Source: Microvirga puerhi
Lineage (GTDB): Bacteria > Pseudomonadota > Alphaproteobacteria > Rhizobiales > Beijerinckiaceae
Assembly (NCBI RefSeq): GCF_020089865.1
Contig: NZ_JAIRBM010000005.1
Span: forward strand, 188,126-252,125
Reading direction: 5' to 3'
Length of the DNA stretch: 64,000 nt
Below, piece after piece: positions 42,293-51,533 of this stretch. The position numbers were made by a program, and so were the translations under genes. Every line of letters begins with the position of its first letter. Position 1 is the first letter of the stretch. The notes beneath the pieces were generated by a model. It had not been told where the DNA came from, did not search any database, and worked only from the letters and a program-made list of their open reading frames with translations.

Positions 42293-43689
42293 CCGCGAAG
42301 CCGTCGCTCCTTGAGCGGCTGGCGAGCCGCTCCATCGCCGTCCGCCTTGCGATGTCGGCGGTGTTCTGGAGCTTCGCGATCCTCCTGATTTCCGGCGTCA
42401 TCCTCTCGACCCTTTACCGGGACAACACCGAGCGGGCCTTCGACCAACGCCTGCTCGTCTATGCCAATACGCTCGCCTCGAACCTTGTCGCGCCCGGCGA
42501 TCCGGACCGTGATCTCGGCCCGGTGGGCGATCCACGCTTCGAGCTGCCTCTGTCCGGATGGTATTGGCAGGTCGGGCGGCCCGATGCGCCCCCGCGCGAC
42601 ATCCGCTCGTCCAAGTCCCTGTTCGGAGGACAGCTGCCGGCGCTGTCTCCGCCGGGCGAGGATACTTTCGGCCAGATCCGGCGCGGCTACGGCAAGGCTC
42701 CCGACGAGCGAGAACTGCGTATCGTCGAGCGAGACATCGACCTTGGCGAGGATGGGCGCTTCATCATCCGCGTCGCCGGTCCGGCGGACGAAATCGTGGA
42801 CGATGTCCGCCGTTTCCTCTTCGCGCTGACCATCACCTTCACGCTGCTCGGGCTTGCGCTCGGGTTCACGACGCTGCTCCAGATCCGGTTCGGACTGAGG
42901 CCGCTCGCCAATCTTCGCAATGCGCTGCGGGCCATCCGCCGTGGGGATGCGGAGCGTGTCGTCGGCGAGTATCCGCGGGACATCGCGCCCCTGGCGAACG
43001 ATCTTAACCTGCTCCTCGACACCAACCGGGAAATCCTCGAGCGCGCACGTACCCAGGTCGGCAATCTCGCCCATGCGCTCAAGACACCCTTGAGCATCGT
43101 GGTCAACGAGGCGGAAGGCGCCCCTGGAGACGTGGCGGCGAAGATCCGGGAGCAGGCCGCCATCATGCGCGATCAGGTGAACTATTATCTCGACCGCGCG
43201 CGGGCGGCGGCGCTGGCCGGAACTCTCGGCACCCTGACCGACGTCGCGCCGGTGATCGATGCTCTGACCCGGACCTTTACCAAGATCTATCGTGACAAGG
43301 ATCTGGATATCGAGGTCGCGATTCCCGCAAGCCTGCGTTTCCGGGGTGAGCGGCAGGATCTCGAGGAAATGGCCGGCAACCTCATCGACAACGCGGCCAA
43401 GTGGGCAGCAGGCCGAATCGCCGTGTCTGTGGAGATCGTGCCGGGAGGAGACGAACGGTCGCGTTTCCGCCTGTTCATCGACGACGATGGGCCCGGTCTT
43501 CCGGAGGAGGCCCGGTCGGAAGTGCTCAAGCGCGGCCGGCGCCTCGACGAGACCAAGCCCGGCTCTGGGCTCGGCCTTTCCATCGTCAGCGATCTTGCCG
43601 CCCTCTATCGCGGAACGCTCCGGCTCGACGCTTCGCCCCTGGGAGGCCTGCGCGCTATCCTGGAGCTGCCGGGCGGTGATCGAAATTGA
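42289..43689 (+). CDS. feuQ: Sensor histidine kinase, FeuQ-like
   Basis: The 466-residue kinase has two membrane helices (about 20-42 and 177-198) around a periplasmic domain of some 130 residues, a HAMP-like linker (RPLANLRNALRAIRRGDAERV), the phospho-acceptor His262 in NLAHALKTPLSIV, the N-box DLEEMAGNLIDNAAKWA, then DDDGPGLP and GSGLGLSIVSDLAALY. The HALKTPL H-box is that of the PhoQ/FeuQ type. The periplasmic domain would receive the signal or bind the FeuN-like protein. Confidence 0.78.
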   Translation: MTAKPSLLERLASRSIAVRLAMSAVFWSFAILLISGVILSTLYRDNTERAFDQRLLVYANTLASNLVAPGDPDRDLGPVGDPRFELPLSGWYWQVGRPDAPPRDIRSSKSLFGGQLPALSPPGEDTFGQIRRGYGKAPDERELRIVERDIDLGEDGRFIIRVAGPADEIVDDVRRFLFALTITFTLLGLALGFTTLLQIRFGLRPLANLRNALRAIRRGDAERVVGEYPRDIAPLANDLNLLLDTNREILERARTQVGNLAHALKTPLSIVVNEAEGAPGDVAAKIREQAAIMRDQVNYYLDRARAAALAGTLGTLTDVAPVIDALTRTFTKIYRDKDLDIEVAIPASLRFRGERQDLEEMAGNLIDNAAKWAAGRIAVSVEIVPGGDERSRFRLFIDDDGPGLPEEARSEVLKRGRRLDETKPGSGLGLSIVSDLAALYRGTLRLDASPLGGLRAILELPGGDRN

Positions 43690-43761
43690 CAGTGGACAGC
43701 ATTAGCGCGTGACACCGTGCCACCGTCGTGCTTGAGCAATGCCCGCGTTAAGTAGGCACTC

Positions 43762-44874
43762 ATGATGATCTGGGTCATTCTCATGATGATGACGGCTTTG
43801 GCCGTGATGGCGGTGCTGTGGCCGCTTTCGCGAGCCGTGGCCGTGGCTGGCCAGACCGATCCCAATACCCAGTTCTACCGCGACCAGATCGCCGAGATCG
43901 ACCGCGACCGTGAGCGCGGCACGCTCCTGCCGGAGGAGGCCGAGGCCGCCAAGGCGGAAGCGGCCCGAAGGCTTCTGCGTGCCAGCGGCCTGAAGGAGGG
44001 CGAGGCCTTCGCCGTGGGCGAACCGGCTCTGCGCCGTCGCCGGGCCGTCTCGACGCTTGCCCTGTCGGTCCTTCCTATCGTCGCGCTCGCGATCTACGGA
44101 GCCTATGGATCACCGCATCTCTTGAGCGAGCCGCCGGGCGCTCAGCTGCGCCAGGGGGCCGGCAATGGGGCGGGCAATCTCGACCTCGGCACGGCCGTTG
44201 CCCAGATCGAAGCCCATCTCGCCAAGCAGCCACAGGATGGTCGCGGCTGGGACGTGGTGGCACCCGTCTATCTGCGGATGGGCCGCACGGAAGATGCGGT
44301 CAAGGCATACGAATCGGCTCTGCGCTATCTCGGCCGCGATGCGACCCGTCTGGCGAATTACGGTGAGGCTCTCGTGATTTCCCGCGATGGGATGGTTACG
44401 GCGGAAGCCCAGGCGGCTTTTCAGGAGGCATTGGCCATCGACAACAGCTCGGCCAAGGCCCGGCTCTATCTCGCCCGCGCCGCCGAGCAGGATGGACAGA
44501 TGGCGAAGGCAAAGGCGGAATACCAGGCCATTCTTTCGGCTTCGCCACCGGATGCACCGTGGCGGAGCTTCGTCCAGGACCAGATTGCGCGGATTGATGG
44601 AAATCAAGGTGGACCCATCCAGGAAGTGGGAGAACGGCCCGATGCCAACGCCATCGCCGGCATGGTCCAGGGTCTGGCGAACCGATTGGATGCGCAGGGC
44701 GGCAGCCCGGATGAGTGGGCCCGCCTGATGCGCTCCTATGTAGTTCTGGGACAGCGCGACAAGGCTGTCGCTGCGACGAAGCGTGCCCGCGAGGCGCTCG
44801 CGCAGGACGCAGCCGGATTGCGGACCATCGACGCGATGGCGCAGGACCTGAAATTGACAGAATCCAGCCCATGA
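43762..44874 (+). CDS. ccmI: Cytochrome c maturation protein CcmI (CycH)
   Basis: The 370-residue protein has an N-terminal helix, the CcmI-1 region with [41 protein letters not shown], a second helix (about 98-115) and a periplasmic TPR-containing part ([26 protein letters not shown] and following). It chaperones apocytochrome c to the haem ligation complex. It is the first gene of ccmI-ccmE-ccmF-ccmH and overlaps ccmE through ATGA. Confidence 0.93.
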   Translation: MMIWVILMMMTALAVMAVLWPLSRAVAVAGQTDPNTQFYRDQIAEIDRDRERGTLLPEEAEAAKAEAARRLLRASGLKEGEAFAVGEPALRRRRAVSTLALSVLPIVALAIYGAYGSPHLLSEPPGAQLRQGAGNGAGNLDLGTAVAQIEAHLAKQPQDGRGWDVVAPVYLRMGRTEDAVKAYESALRYLGRDATRLANYGEALVISRDGMVTAEAQAAFQEALAIDNSSAKARLYLARAAEQDGQMAKAKAEYQAILSASPPDAPWRSFVQDQIARIDGNQGGPIQEVGERPDANAIAGMVQGLANRLDAQGGSPDEWARLMRSYVVLGQRDKAVAATKRAREALAQDAAGLRTIDAMAQDLKLTESSP

Positions 44875-45350
44875 CCCGCAAGATCCGCACCCGAAAGACC
44901 CGTCGCCTGACTCTCATCGCTGTCGCCGGCTGTGTGTTGGCGGTTGCGCTCGGCCTCGTGCTCTATGCGATGAACGACACCATCGTGTTCTTCAACTCAC
45001 CCGCGGATGTGCAGGCCAAGAACGTTGCGCCCGGCACCCGCTTTCGCTTGGGCGGCTTGGTGAAGGAAGGCTCCGTCCGGCGCGGCGACAAACAGCACGT
45101 CGAGTTCGAGGTCATGGACGCGCAGAGCTCGATCCACGTCCAGTATCAGGGTCTCTTGCCCGATCTCTTCCGTGAGGGCCAGGGCATCGTCGCGGAGGGG
45201 CGGCTCGAAGCATCCGGTCTGTTCCGTGCCGATACGGTGCTGGCCAAGCATGACGAGAACTACATGCCCCGCGAAGTCGCGGATGCGCTCAAGCGGCAGG
45301 GGCATTGGCAAGGCGAGACGCACCCGCCACAACAGGCGCAGCAGAACTAG
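44871..45350 (+). CDS. ccmE: Cytochrome c maturation haem chaperone CcmE (CycJ)
   Basis: The 159-residue protein has a basic N-terminus, one membrane helix (about 12-33), the OB-fold domain ([27 protein letters not shown]) and the haem-binding His127 in [10 protein letters not shown] with Tyr131. It carries haem from CcmC to CcmF in the periplasm. The C-terminal tail is proline- and glutamine-rich. The start overlaps the ccmI stop. Confidence 0.97.
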   Translation: MTRKIRTRKTRRLTLIAVAGCVLAVALGLVLYAMNDTIVFFNSPADVQAKNVAPGTRFRLGGLVKEGSVRRGDKQHVEFEVMDAQSSIHVQYQGLLPDLFREGQGIVAEGRLEASGLFRADTVLAKHDENYMPREVADALKRQGHWQGETHPPQQAQQN

Positions 45351-45362
45351 GGAGTTGCCTTC

Positions 45363-47348
45363 GTGTTGGTCGAGGCCGGACATTTCGCGCTTGCGCTGGC
45401 CCTGGGCTTGTCCCTGATCCAGTTCGTGGTGCCGCTCTGGGGCGCGCGGGCCAATGACCCGGTGCTGATGTCAGTGGCGCCGACGACGGCGCTCGCCGTC
45501 CTCGCCTGCGTCGGGTTCGCCTTCCTGACCCTGACCTATGCCTATATCTCCTCGGATTTCTCAGTGCTGAACGTGGTCGAGAACTCACACTCGGCGAAGC
45601 CGCTGATCTACAAGATCTCCGGCGTGTGGGGGAACCACGAGGGCTCGATGCTGCTGTGGGTCCTGATCCTGTGCCTTTTCGGCGGCGTGGTGGCGCTGGC
45701 GAAAAACACTGTCCCGATGCGTCTGCAGGCCAACACGCTCGCGGTGCAGGCGGCGATCACCGTCGCTTTCCTTCTGTTCATCCTGATGACGTCGAATCCG
45801 TTCCGGCGCCTCGTTCCGGCGGCGGCTGAAGGGCAGGATCTCAATCCGCTTCTGCAGGATCCGGGCCTCGCGATTCATCCGCCGCTTCTCTATGTCGGTT
45901 ACGTGGGCTTCTCGATTTCCTTCGCCTTCGCCTGCGCGGCCCTGATCGACGGTCGCATCGACGCGGTGTGGGCACGCATCGTCCGTCCCTGGACGCTGGC
46001 CGCCTGGTGCTTCCTGACGCTTGGCATCGCCATGGGATCCTACTGGGCCTATTACGAATTGGGCTGGGGCGGCTGGTGGTTCTGGGATCCGGTTGAGAAT
46101 GCCTCCCTCATGCCCTGGCTTGCGGGCACGGCACTCGTTCATTCCACGGTGGTGATGGAAAAGCGCGATGCCCTGAAGGTCTGGACGATCCTGCTTGCGA
46201 TCCTCACCTTCTCGCTGTCGCTGCTCGGCACATTTCTCGTTCGCTCCGGTGTGCTGACTTCGGTTCATTCCTTCGCGGTCGATCCGGAGCGCGGTACTTT
46301 CATCCTCGGCATTCTCGTCATCTTCATCGGCGGCTCGCTCGCACTTTTCGCCTGGCGCGCACCGCTGCTGCAACAGGGCGGCCTATTCGCGCCGATCTCG
46401 CGCGAAGGCGCTTTGGTAGTGAACAACCTCTTCCTCGCCAGCGCCTGCGCGACGGTGTTCATCGGCACGCTCTATCCGCTCGCGCTCGAAGTGTTGACGG
46501 GCGACAAGATTTCCGTCGGCGCGCCATTCTTCAATGCTACCTTCCTTCCGCTCATCGTACCGCTTCTCCTATTGCTGCCGCTTGGCCAGACGCTCGCCTG
46601 GAAGCGCGGCAATCTCCTTGGGACCGTGCAGCGGCTCTATGCGGTCTTCGGCGCGTCGATCCTCGTCGTGCTGGCAGTGCTCGCCTTCACCTATGGCGGT
46701 CCGGTGCTCGCGCCCTTCGGCATCGGACTCGGTGTCTATCTCGTTCTCGGCTCCTTCAATGAAATCGTCACCCGCTCCTGGACGCGTGGGAAGCCCTTGA
46801 GCGTTGCCTGGATCAAGGCGAGAGGATTGCCGCGTTCGACCTGGGGCACGGTCTTTGCCCATGCGGGCGTCGGACTCGTGGTGCTCGGGATTTCCGCTAC
46901 CGCCTGGGATGTGGAGAGCCTCGGCACCATGAAGCCGGGGGACCGCATTGGCGCTGGCCCCTATCAGCTGCGCCTGGAACGCATCGTGCCTCGGCAGGAG
47001 GCAAATTATCGCGAGGATGCAGCTCTCTTCCGCGTCGACCGTAACGGACGTGAGCTCGGCACGGTCGAGAGCATGAAACGCCTCTACGTGACGCGCGGCA
47101 TGCCGACCACAGAAGCCGGAATTCTCACCTTCGGCTTGAGCCAGGTCTATGTGAGCCTCGGCGAGATGCAGCCGAACGGCTCCGTGGGCGTCAGGCTCTA
47201 CTACAAGCCGCTCGTCCTGTTGATCTGGCTCGGCGCCGTGGTGATGGCCTTCGGTGGCGCTCTATCCCTGACGGATCGGCGCCTGCGCATCGCCGCACCG
47301 GCACGAAACAGGGCCGCGCCGCCGATTGCTCCCGTTCCGGCGGAGTAG
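45363..47348 (+). CDS. ccmF: Haem lyase subunit CcmF (CycK)
   Basis: The 661-residue polytopic protein contains the WWD haem-binding domain WGGWWFWDPVENASLMPWLAG (about 234-254) and the flanking histidines (ENSHSAKPLIYKISGVWGNHEGSMLLW and VHSTVVMEKRDALK). It starts with GTG at 45363. Length is normal. With CcmH and CcmI it ligates haem to apocytochromes. Confidence 0.97.
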   Translation: MLVEAGHFALALALGLSLIQFVVPLWGARANDPVLMSVAPTTALAVLACVGFAFLTLTYAYISSDFSVLNVVENSHSAKPLIYKISGVWGNHEGSMLLWVLILCLFGGVVALAKNTVPMRLQANTLAVQAAITVAFLLFILMTSNPFRRLVPAAAEGQDLNPLLQDPGLAIHPPLLYVGYVGFSISFAFACAALIDGRIDAVWARIVRPWTLAAWCFLTLGIAMGSYWAYYELGWGGWWFWDPVENASLMPWLAGTALVHSTVVMEKRDALKVWTILLAILTFSLSLLGTFLVRSGVLTSVHSFAVDPERGTFILGILVIFIGGSLALFAWRAPLLQQGGLFAPISREGALVVNNLFLASACATVFIGTLYPLALEVLTGDKISVGAPFFNATFLPLIVPLLLLLPLGQTLAWKRGNLLGTVQRLYAVFGASILVVLAVLAFTYGGPVLAPFGIGLGVYLVLGSFNEIVTRSWTRGKPLSVAWIKARGLPRSTWGTVFAHAGVGLVVLGISATAWDVESLGTMKPGDRIGAGPYQLRLERIVPRQEANYREDAALFRVDRNGRELGTVESMKRLYVTRGMPTTEAGILTFGLSQVYVSLGEMQPNGSVGVRLYYKPLVLLIWLGAVVMAFGGALSLTDRRLRIAAPARNRAAPPIAPVPAE

Positions 47349-47351
47349 GGG

Positions 47352-47801
47352 ATGCAGCGCGTTCTTCTCCTCATCGCAGCCCTGGTTCTCGGAGGCTCCG
47401 CCCTTGCGGTCCAGCCGGACGAGGTGATGAAGAACCCGGTCCTGGAGCATCGCGCGCGGGAGATTTCCGCGGGCCTGCGCTGCATGGTCTGCCAGAACCA
47501 GTCCATCGATGATTCCGATGCCCAGCTCGCCCGTGACCTGAGGATCCTGGTGCGGGAGCGTCTGGCTGCCGGCGACACAGACCAGCAGGTGAGGGACTTT
47601 CTGGTCCAGCGCTACGGCGAGTTCGTGCTGCTGAAGCCGGCTTTCCGAGCCCACACGCTGCTGCTCTGGCTGGCTCCGTTCCTCGTCCTGATCCTGGGAG
47701 CCCTCGGTGCCGTCATTCATCTGAGACGCCGCCCGAAAGCCAATGCAGCGCTCGACGAAGAGGAGCGCCAGGCGCTCGAAGCCTTGCTGAAGCGGGACTG
47801 A
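47352..47801 (+). CDS. ccmH: Cytochrome c maturation thiol reductase CcmH (CycL)
   Basis: The 149-residue protein has a signal peptide (to about residue 20), the redox motif LRCMVCQNQ (Cys44, Cys47) in a helical bundle, SIDDSDAQLARDLRILVRERLAAGDTD, and a C-terminal membrane helix (about 104-124) with a charged tail. It keeps apocytochrome cysteines reduced. The ORF starts 3 bases after the ccmF stop. Confidence 0.96.
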   Translation: MQRVLLLIAALVLGGSALAVQPDEVMKNPVLEHRAREISAGLRCMVCQNQSIDDSDAQLARDLRILVRERLAAGDTDQQVRDFLVQRYGEFVLLKPAFRAHTLLLWLAPFLVLILGALGAVIHLRRRPKANAALDEEERQALEALLKRD

Positions 47802-47932
47802 AGCTCCCTCCGCCAACCTTACGAACATTTCATTCTCAAGTGAGTGAACCGTAAGGGGGGAAGGGCCATGTTTGCTCTCATCACGAACCCGAAAGGGATG
47901 AACCCACGGGGTTCCTCGAGGAGAGACAGACC

Positions 47933-49144
47933 ATGATGGATAAAGCCTCCACACCCGCCCGCAAGCGCATGACCAAATGGCTCGGCGCCGCCGCGGTTGC
48001 CGCCCTCATCGCTGGCGGCGCCGTCGAAAGCGGTCTTGTGGCTCCCAATCCCGCCCATGCCGAGCTTCGCTCCATGGCGCAGCCGATCCAGGGCATGCCG
48101 TCCTTTGCCGACGTCATCGATCGCGTGAAGCCGGCCGTGATCTCGGTCAAGGTCAAGGTGCAGAACGTGGCGAGCCGCGATCAGGGCGACGATGAAGACC
48201 AGTTCGGCATGCAGGACCTGCCTCCCGGCATTGAGAAGTTCTTCCGCCAGTTCCGCGATCAGATGCCCGACCAGCGCGGCGGTCAGCGCGGTCAGCGCCA
48301 GCAGCCCCGCCAGTTCGGCCAGGCTCTCGGCTCCGGCTTCTTCATTTCGGCCGACGGCTATGCCGTGACCAACAACCACGTGGTCGAGAACGGATCCTCC
48401 GTGACGGTCACCAGCGATGACGGCAAGGAATACAGCGCCAAGGTGATCGGCACCGATCCGAAGACCGACATCGCTCTCATCAAGGTCGAGGGCGGCAGCG
48501 ACTTCCCCTTCGTTCGCCTCGCACCCCAGAAGGCGCGGATCGGCGATTGGGTGCTCGCAGTCGGCAATCCGTTCGGCCTCGGCGGCACGGTGACGGCGGG
48601 TATCGTTTCGGCCCAGCACCGCGACATCGGCGCCGGCCCCTATGACGACTTCATCCAGATCGATGCACCCGTGAACAAGGGCAATTCGGGTGGTCCGACC
48701 TTCAACCTTGCCGGCGAAGTGGTGGGCGTGAACACCGCGATCTATTCGCCCTCCGGCGGCAGCGTCGGCATCGCCTTCGCGATCCCGGCCAGCACGGTCG
48801 AGCAGGTCGTCGCCTCGCTGAAGGACAAGGGTACCGTCACCCGCGGCTTCATCGGCGTACAGATGCAGCCGGTGACCAAGGAGATCGCCGAGGCGATCGG
48901 CCTCAAGGAGCCGAAGGGCGCTCTCGTGGCCGACACCGTGAAGGACAGCCCGGCCGAGAAGGCGGGCATCAAGACCGGCGATACCATCGTCGCGGTCGAC
49001 GGCGAAACCATCAAGGAGGCCAAGGACCTCTCCCGCAAGGTGGCCCAGGTCGCCCCCGGCAAGAGCCTGACTCTCACTCTCTATCGGGACGGCAAGGAGC
49101 GCACCGTGACCCTTGACGTCGGAACTCAGCCCAAGGGCACCTAA
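47933..49144 (+). CDS. Periplasmic HtrA/DegP-type serine protease with one PDZ domain
   Basis: The 403-residue protein has a signal segment (to about residue 43), a Gln/Arg-rich insert (DQRGGQRGQRQQPRQFGQ), then the protease domain with His149 in AVTNNHVVENG, Asp179 in PKTDIALIKV and Ser252 in NKGNSGGP. One PDZ domain (about 288-390: GFIGVQMQPVTKEIAEAIG, AEKAGIKTGDTIVAVDG) follows, and the protein ends there; many Rhizobiales DegP proteins have two PDZ domains and some 500 residues. The place after cycHJKL is that of degP1. An in-frame ATG one codon on (47936) is possible. Confidence 0.92.
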   Translation: MMDKASTPARKRMTKWLGAAAVAALIAGGAVESGLVAPNPAHAELRSMAQPIQGMPSFADVIDRVKPAVISVKVKVQNVASRDQGDDEDQFGMQDLPPGIEKFFRQFRDQMPDQRGGQRGQRQQPRQFGQALGSGFFISADGYAVTNNHVVENGSSVTVTSDDGKEYSAKVIGTDPKTDIALIKVEGGSDFPFVRLAPQKARIGDWVLAVGNPFGLGGTVTAGIVSAQHRDIGAGPYDDFIQIDAPVNKGNSGGPTFNLAGEVVGVNTAIYSPSGGSVGIAFAIPASTVEQVVASLKDKGTVTRGFIGVQMQPVTKEIAEAIGLKEPKGALVADTVKDSPAEKAGIKTGDTIVAVDGETIKEAKDLSRKVAQVAPGKSLTLTLYRDGKERTVTLDVGTQPKGT

Positions 49145-49219
49145 TCGCCCCTGAGGCACGCCATGGATACCGGGCTCATCCCCCTGTCGCTTGTCCCTCG
49201 AGCTCGGTATCTTCGCCCG

Positions 49220-49270
49220 CGGCAGGCCGGCCTTCCCCGCCAAGGCCGGTCTGCCGTCGGGTACTATTTT
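49220..49270 (+). terminator. Long hairpin after htrA, probable terminator
   Basis: CGGCAGGCCGGCCTT (49220-49234) pairs over 15 positions with AAGGCCGGTCTGCCG (49242-49256), one mismatch, loop CCCCGCC. TTTTT follows only after ten bases (to 49271), so it may terminate weakly or protect the 3' end. Confidence 0.6.
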
Positions 49271-49297
49271 TGATGGCAGGCATCTTTTGCTATAAGC

Positions 49298-50002
49298 ATG
49301 GCCATGCGGATTCTCATCATCGAGGACGACCGTGAGGCGGCCTCCTATCTCGTAAAAGCGTTTCGGGAAGCGGGTCATGTCGCGGATCATGCGGCGGACG
49401 GGCTCGACGGCTATGCCATGGCGGAAGCCGGCGACTACGACGTGCTCGTGGTCGATCGCATGCTGCCGAAGCTCGACGGCCTCTCCCTCATCCGGTCCCT
49501 ACGCGAGCAGAAGATCGAGACGCCCGTCCTCATTCTCTCCGCCCTCGGTCAGGTCGACGATCGCGTAAAGGGGCTGCGCGCCGGCGGGGACGATTACCTG
49601 CCGAAGCCCTACGCCTTCTCCGAACTTCTCGCCCGCGTCGAGGTGCTGTCGCGCCGCCGCGCCGCCGCACCGAGCGCGGAGGCGACGGTGTACCGGATCG
49701 CAGATCTCGAACTCGACCGCTTGTCTCATCGCGTCACGAGGTCCGGACAGGAGATCGTGCTGCAGCCGCGGGAGTTCCGGCTGCTCGAATATCTCATGAA
49801 GAACGCCAACCAGGTCGTAACCCGCACGATGCTGCTCGAACATGTGTGGGATTATCATTTCGATCCGCAGACCAACGTCATCGACGTGCATGTGTCGCGT
49901 CTCAGGGCCAAGATCGACAAAGGCTTCGACAAGCCGCTCATCCACACCATTCGCGGCGCCGGCTACACGGTAAGGGTCGGGCAGGGCGAGGGGGAGGAAT
50001 GA
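49298..50002 (+). CDS. OmpR-family response regulator
   Basis: The 234-residue regulator has IEDDREAASYL, the phospho-acceptor Asp in VLVVDRMLPKLDG, LSALGQVDDRVKGLRAGGDDYLPKPYAF with the conserved Lys, and a winged helix ending FDPQTNVIDVHVSRLRAKIDKGFDKPLIHTIRGAGYTVR. A -10-like TATAAG at 49291-49296 sits so close that transcription may begin at or near the second ATG (49304), a possible leaderless start. It overlaps the kinase gene through ATGA. Confidence 0.93.
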   Translation: MAMRILIIEDDREAASYLVKAFREAGHVADHAADGLDGYAMAEAGDYDVLVVDRMLPKLDGLSLIRSLREQKIETPVLILSALGQVDDRVKGLRAGGDDYLPKPYAFSELLARVEVLSRRRAAAPSAEATVYRIADLELDRLSHRVTRSGQEIVLQPREFRLLEYLMKNANQVVTRTMLLEHVWDYHFDPQTNVIDVHVSRLRAKIDKGFDKPLIHTIRGAGYTVRVGQGEGEE

Positions 50003-51444
50003 GCCGGGGCGCATCGCCGCTGTCGGCTCTGGGCGCTCTCGTCCGCACCACGGCCTTCAAGCTGTCCTTCGCGTATCTCTTGGTCTTCGCGCTCTTTGCC
50101 TTCGTCGCGCTCGGCTATGTGGCCTGGAATGCGCAGCGCCTGCTCTCCGACCAGTTCACCTCGACGATCGATGCGGAGATCAACGGCCTCGCCGAGCAGT
50201 ATCGCATGGGCGGACTGCGCCGTCTCGTCAACATCGTCGAGCGGCGCTCCCGCGCGCCGGGTGCTTCCCTTTACTTGGTCACGACGGGCACAGGCGAGAA
50301 GATCGCCGGCAATGTCGGCGCACTTCCCTCCGGTGTCATCGACCAACCTGGTCAGTTCGAGACCGATTATGCGCGCACGGAAGACACTGACGCGCCGCCA
50401 AGCCACGCTCTTGTGAGAGTTTATCTTCTGCCCGGCGGTTTCCGCCTGCTCGTCGGGCGCGACATGGAGGAGAGCGCACGCCTGCGCGACGTGATCCGTC
50501 GCGCTTTCGGCTATTCGCTCCTGTTCATCGGCGTCCTCGGCTGCGGCGGTGCCTGGTTCATCACACGCCGCGTCCTGAAGCGCATCGACGACATGACCGA
50601 GACCACCCGCGTCATCATGGCGGGCGATCTCAGCGGCCGCGTGAAGGTGGCCGGAACGGGCGACGAGCTGGACCGGCTCGCCAACAATCTCAACAACATG
50701 CTGGAGCGGATCGACGAGCTCATGAACGGTATGCGCGAGGTCTCCGATAACATCGCGCACGACCTGAAGACGCCCCTGACCCGGATGCGCAACAAGGCCG
50801 ACGAGGCTCTTCGCCTCGCCAAGACGCCCGATGAGCTCAGAGTCGCGTTGGAGGCCAATATCGAGGAGAGCGACAACCTCATCCGCATCTTCAATGCCCT
50901 GTTGATGATCGCGCGACTCGAAGCCGGCAACGCCCGTGAGGGCCTTTCGGATTTCGACGGCGCCGAAGCAGTCCGCGACGTGGCGGAACTCTACGAGGCT
51001 CTGGCCGAGGATGCTGGTGTTCCCCTCGACGTTCAGGTGCAGGACGACCTACCGCTCCACGGCAGTCGCGAGCTTCTGGGGCAGGCGGTCGCTAATCTTC
51101 TCGACAATGCCCTGAAATATGGCGCGCCCGCTGAGGGCGAGACGGCCCAGCCGATCACGGTCACGGCGCGGCGTGACGGCGGCGACATGGAGATTATCGT
51201 CGCCGACAGTGGAGCGGGCATCCCGGAGGCCGAGCGCAGCCATGTCCTTGAGCGGTTTGTCAGACTGGAAACCGCGCGCTCGCGGCCCGGCTTCGGCTTG
51301 GGTCTGAGCCTCGCGGCGGCCGTCGCACGGCTTCACGGCGGCCTGCTGCGGCTGGAGGACAACGCGCCGGGCCTCCGGGCCGTCCTCGTCCTGCCTCTGC
51401 GGAAGATGCCTGATCAGCCGCCAGTTCCCGCATTATCTGCCTGA
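49999..51444 (+). CDS. Sensor histidine kinase (EnvZ/QseC-like)
   Basis: The 481-residue kinase has helices at about 23-45 and 170-189, a periplasmic domain between, HAMP (RRVLKRIDDMTETTRVIMAGDLSGRV), the phospho-acceptor His254 in DNIAHDLKTPLTRM, N-box LLGQAVANLLDNALKYG, then VADSGAGIPEAER and GFGLGLSLAAAVARLHGG. All boxes are intact. It partners the regulator encoded just upstream; the pair sits between htrA and glnE as in other Rhizobiales. Stimulus unknown. Confidence 0.93.
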   Translation: MSRGASPLSALGALVRTTAFKLSFAYLLVFALFAFVALGYVAWNAQRLLSDQFTSTIDAEINGLAEQYRMGGLRRLVNIVERRSRAPGASLYLVTTGTGEKIAGNVGALPSGVIDQPGQFETDYARTEDTDAPPSHALVRVYLLPGGFRLLVGRDMEESARLRDVIRRAFGYSLLFIGVLGCGGAWFITRRVLKRIDDMTETTRVIMAGDLSGRVKVAGTGDELDRLANNLNNMLERIDELMNGMREVSDNIAHDLKTPLTRMRNKADEALRLAKTPDELRVALEANIEESDNLIRIFNALLMIARLEAGNAREGLSDFDGAEAVRDVAELYEALAEDAGVPLDVQVQDDLPLHGSRELLGQAVANLLDNALKYGAPAEGETAQPITVTARRDGGDMEIIVADSGAGIPEAERSHVLERFVRLETARSRPGFGLGLSLAAAVARLHGGLLRLEDNAPGLRAVLVLPLRKMPDQPPVPALSA

Positions 51445-51533
51445 TCCTTCAGCGGCCCAAGGCCCACATTTCGGTTGCCTCGCTGTCCGCAGCGTGGAGA
51501 CTGGCCGGCATTTACGGATTCGTCGGAGCCGTC

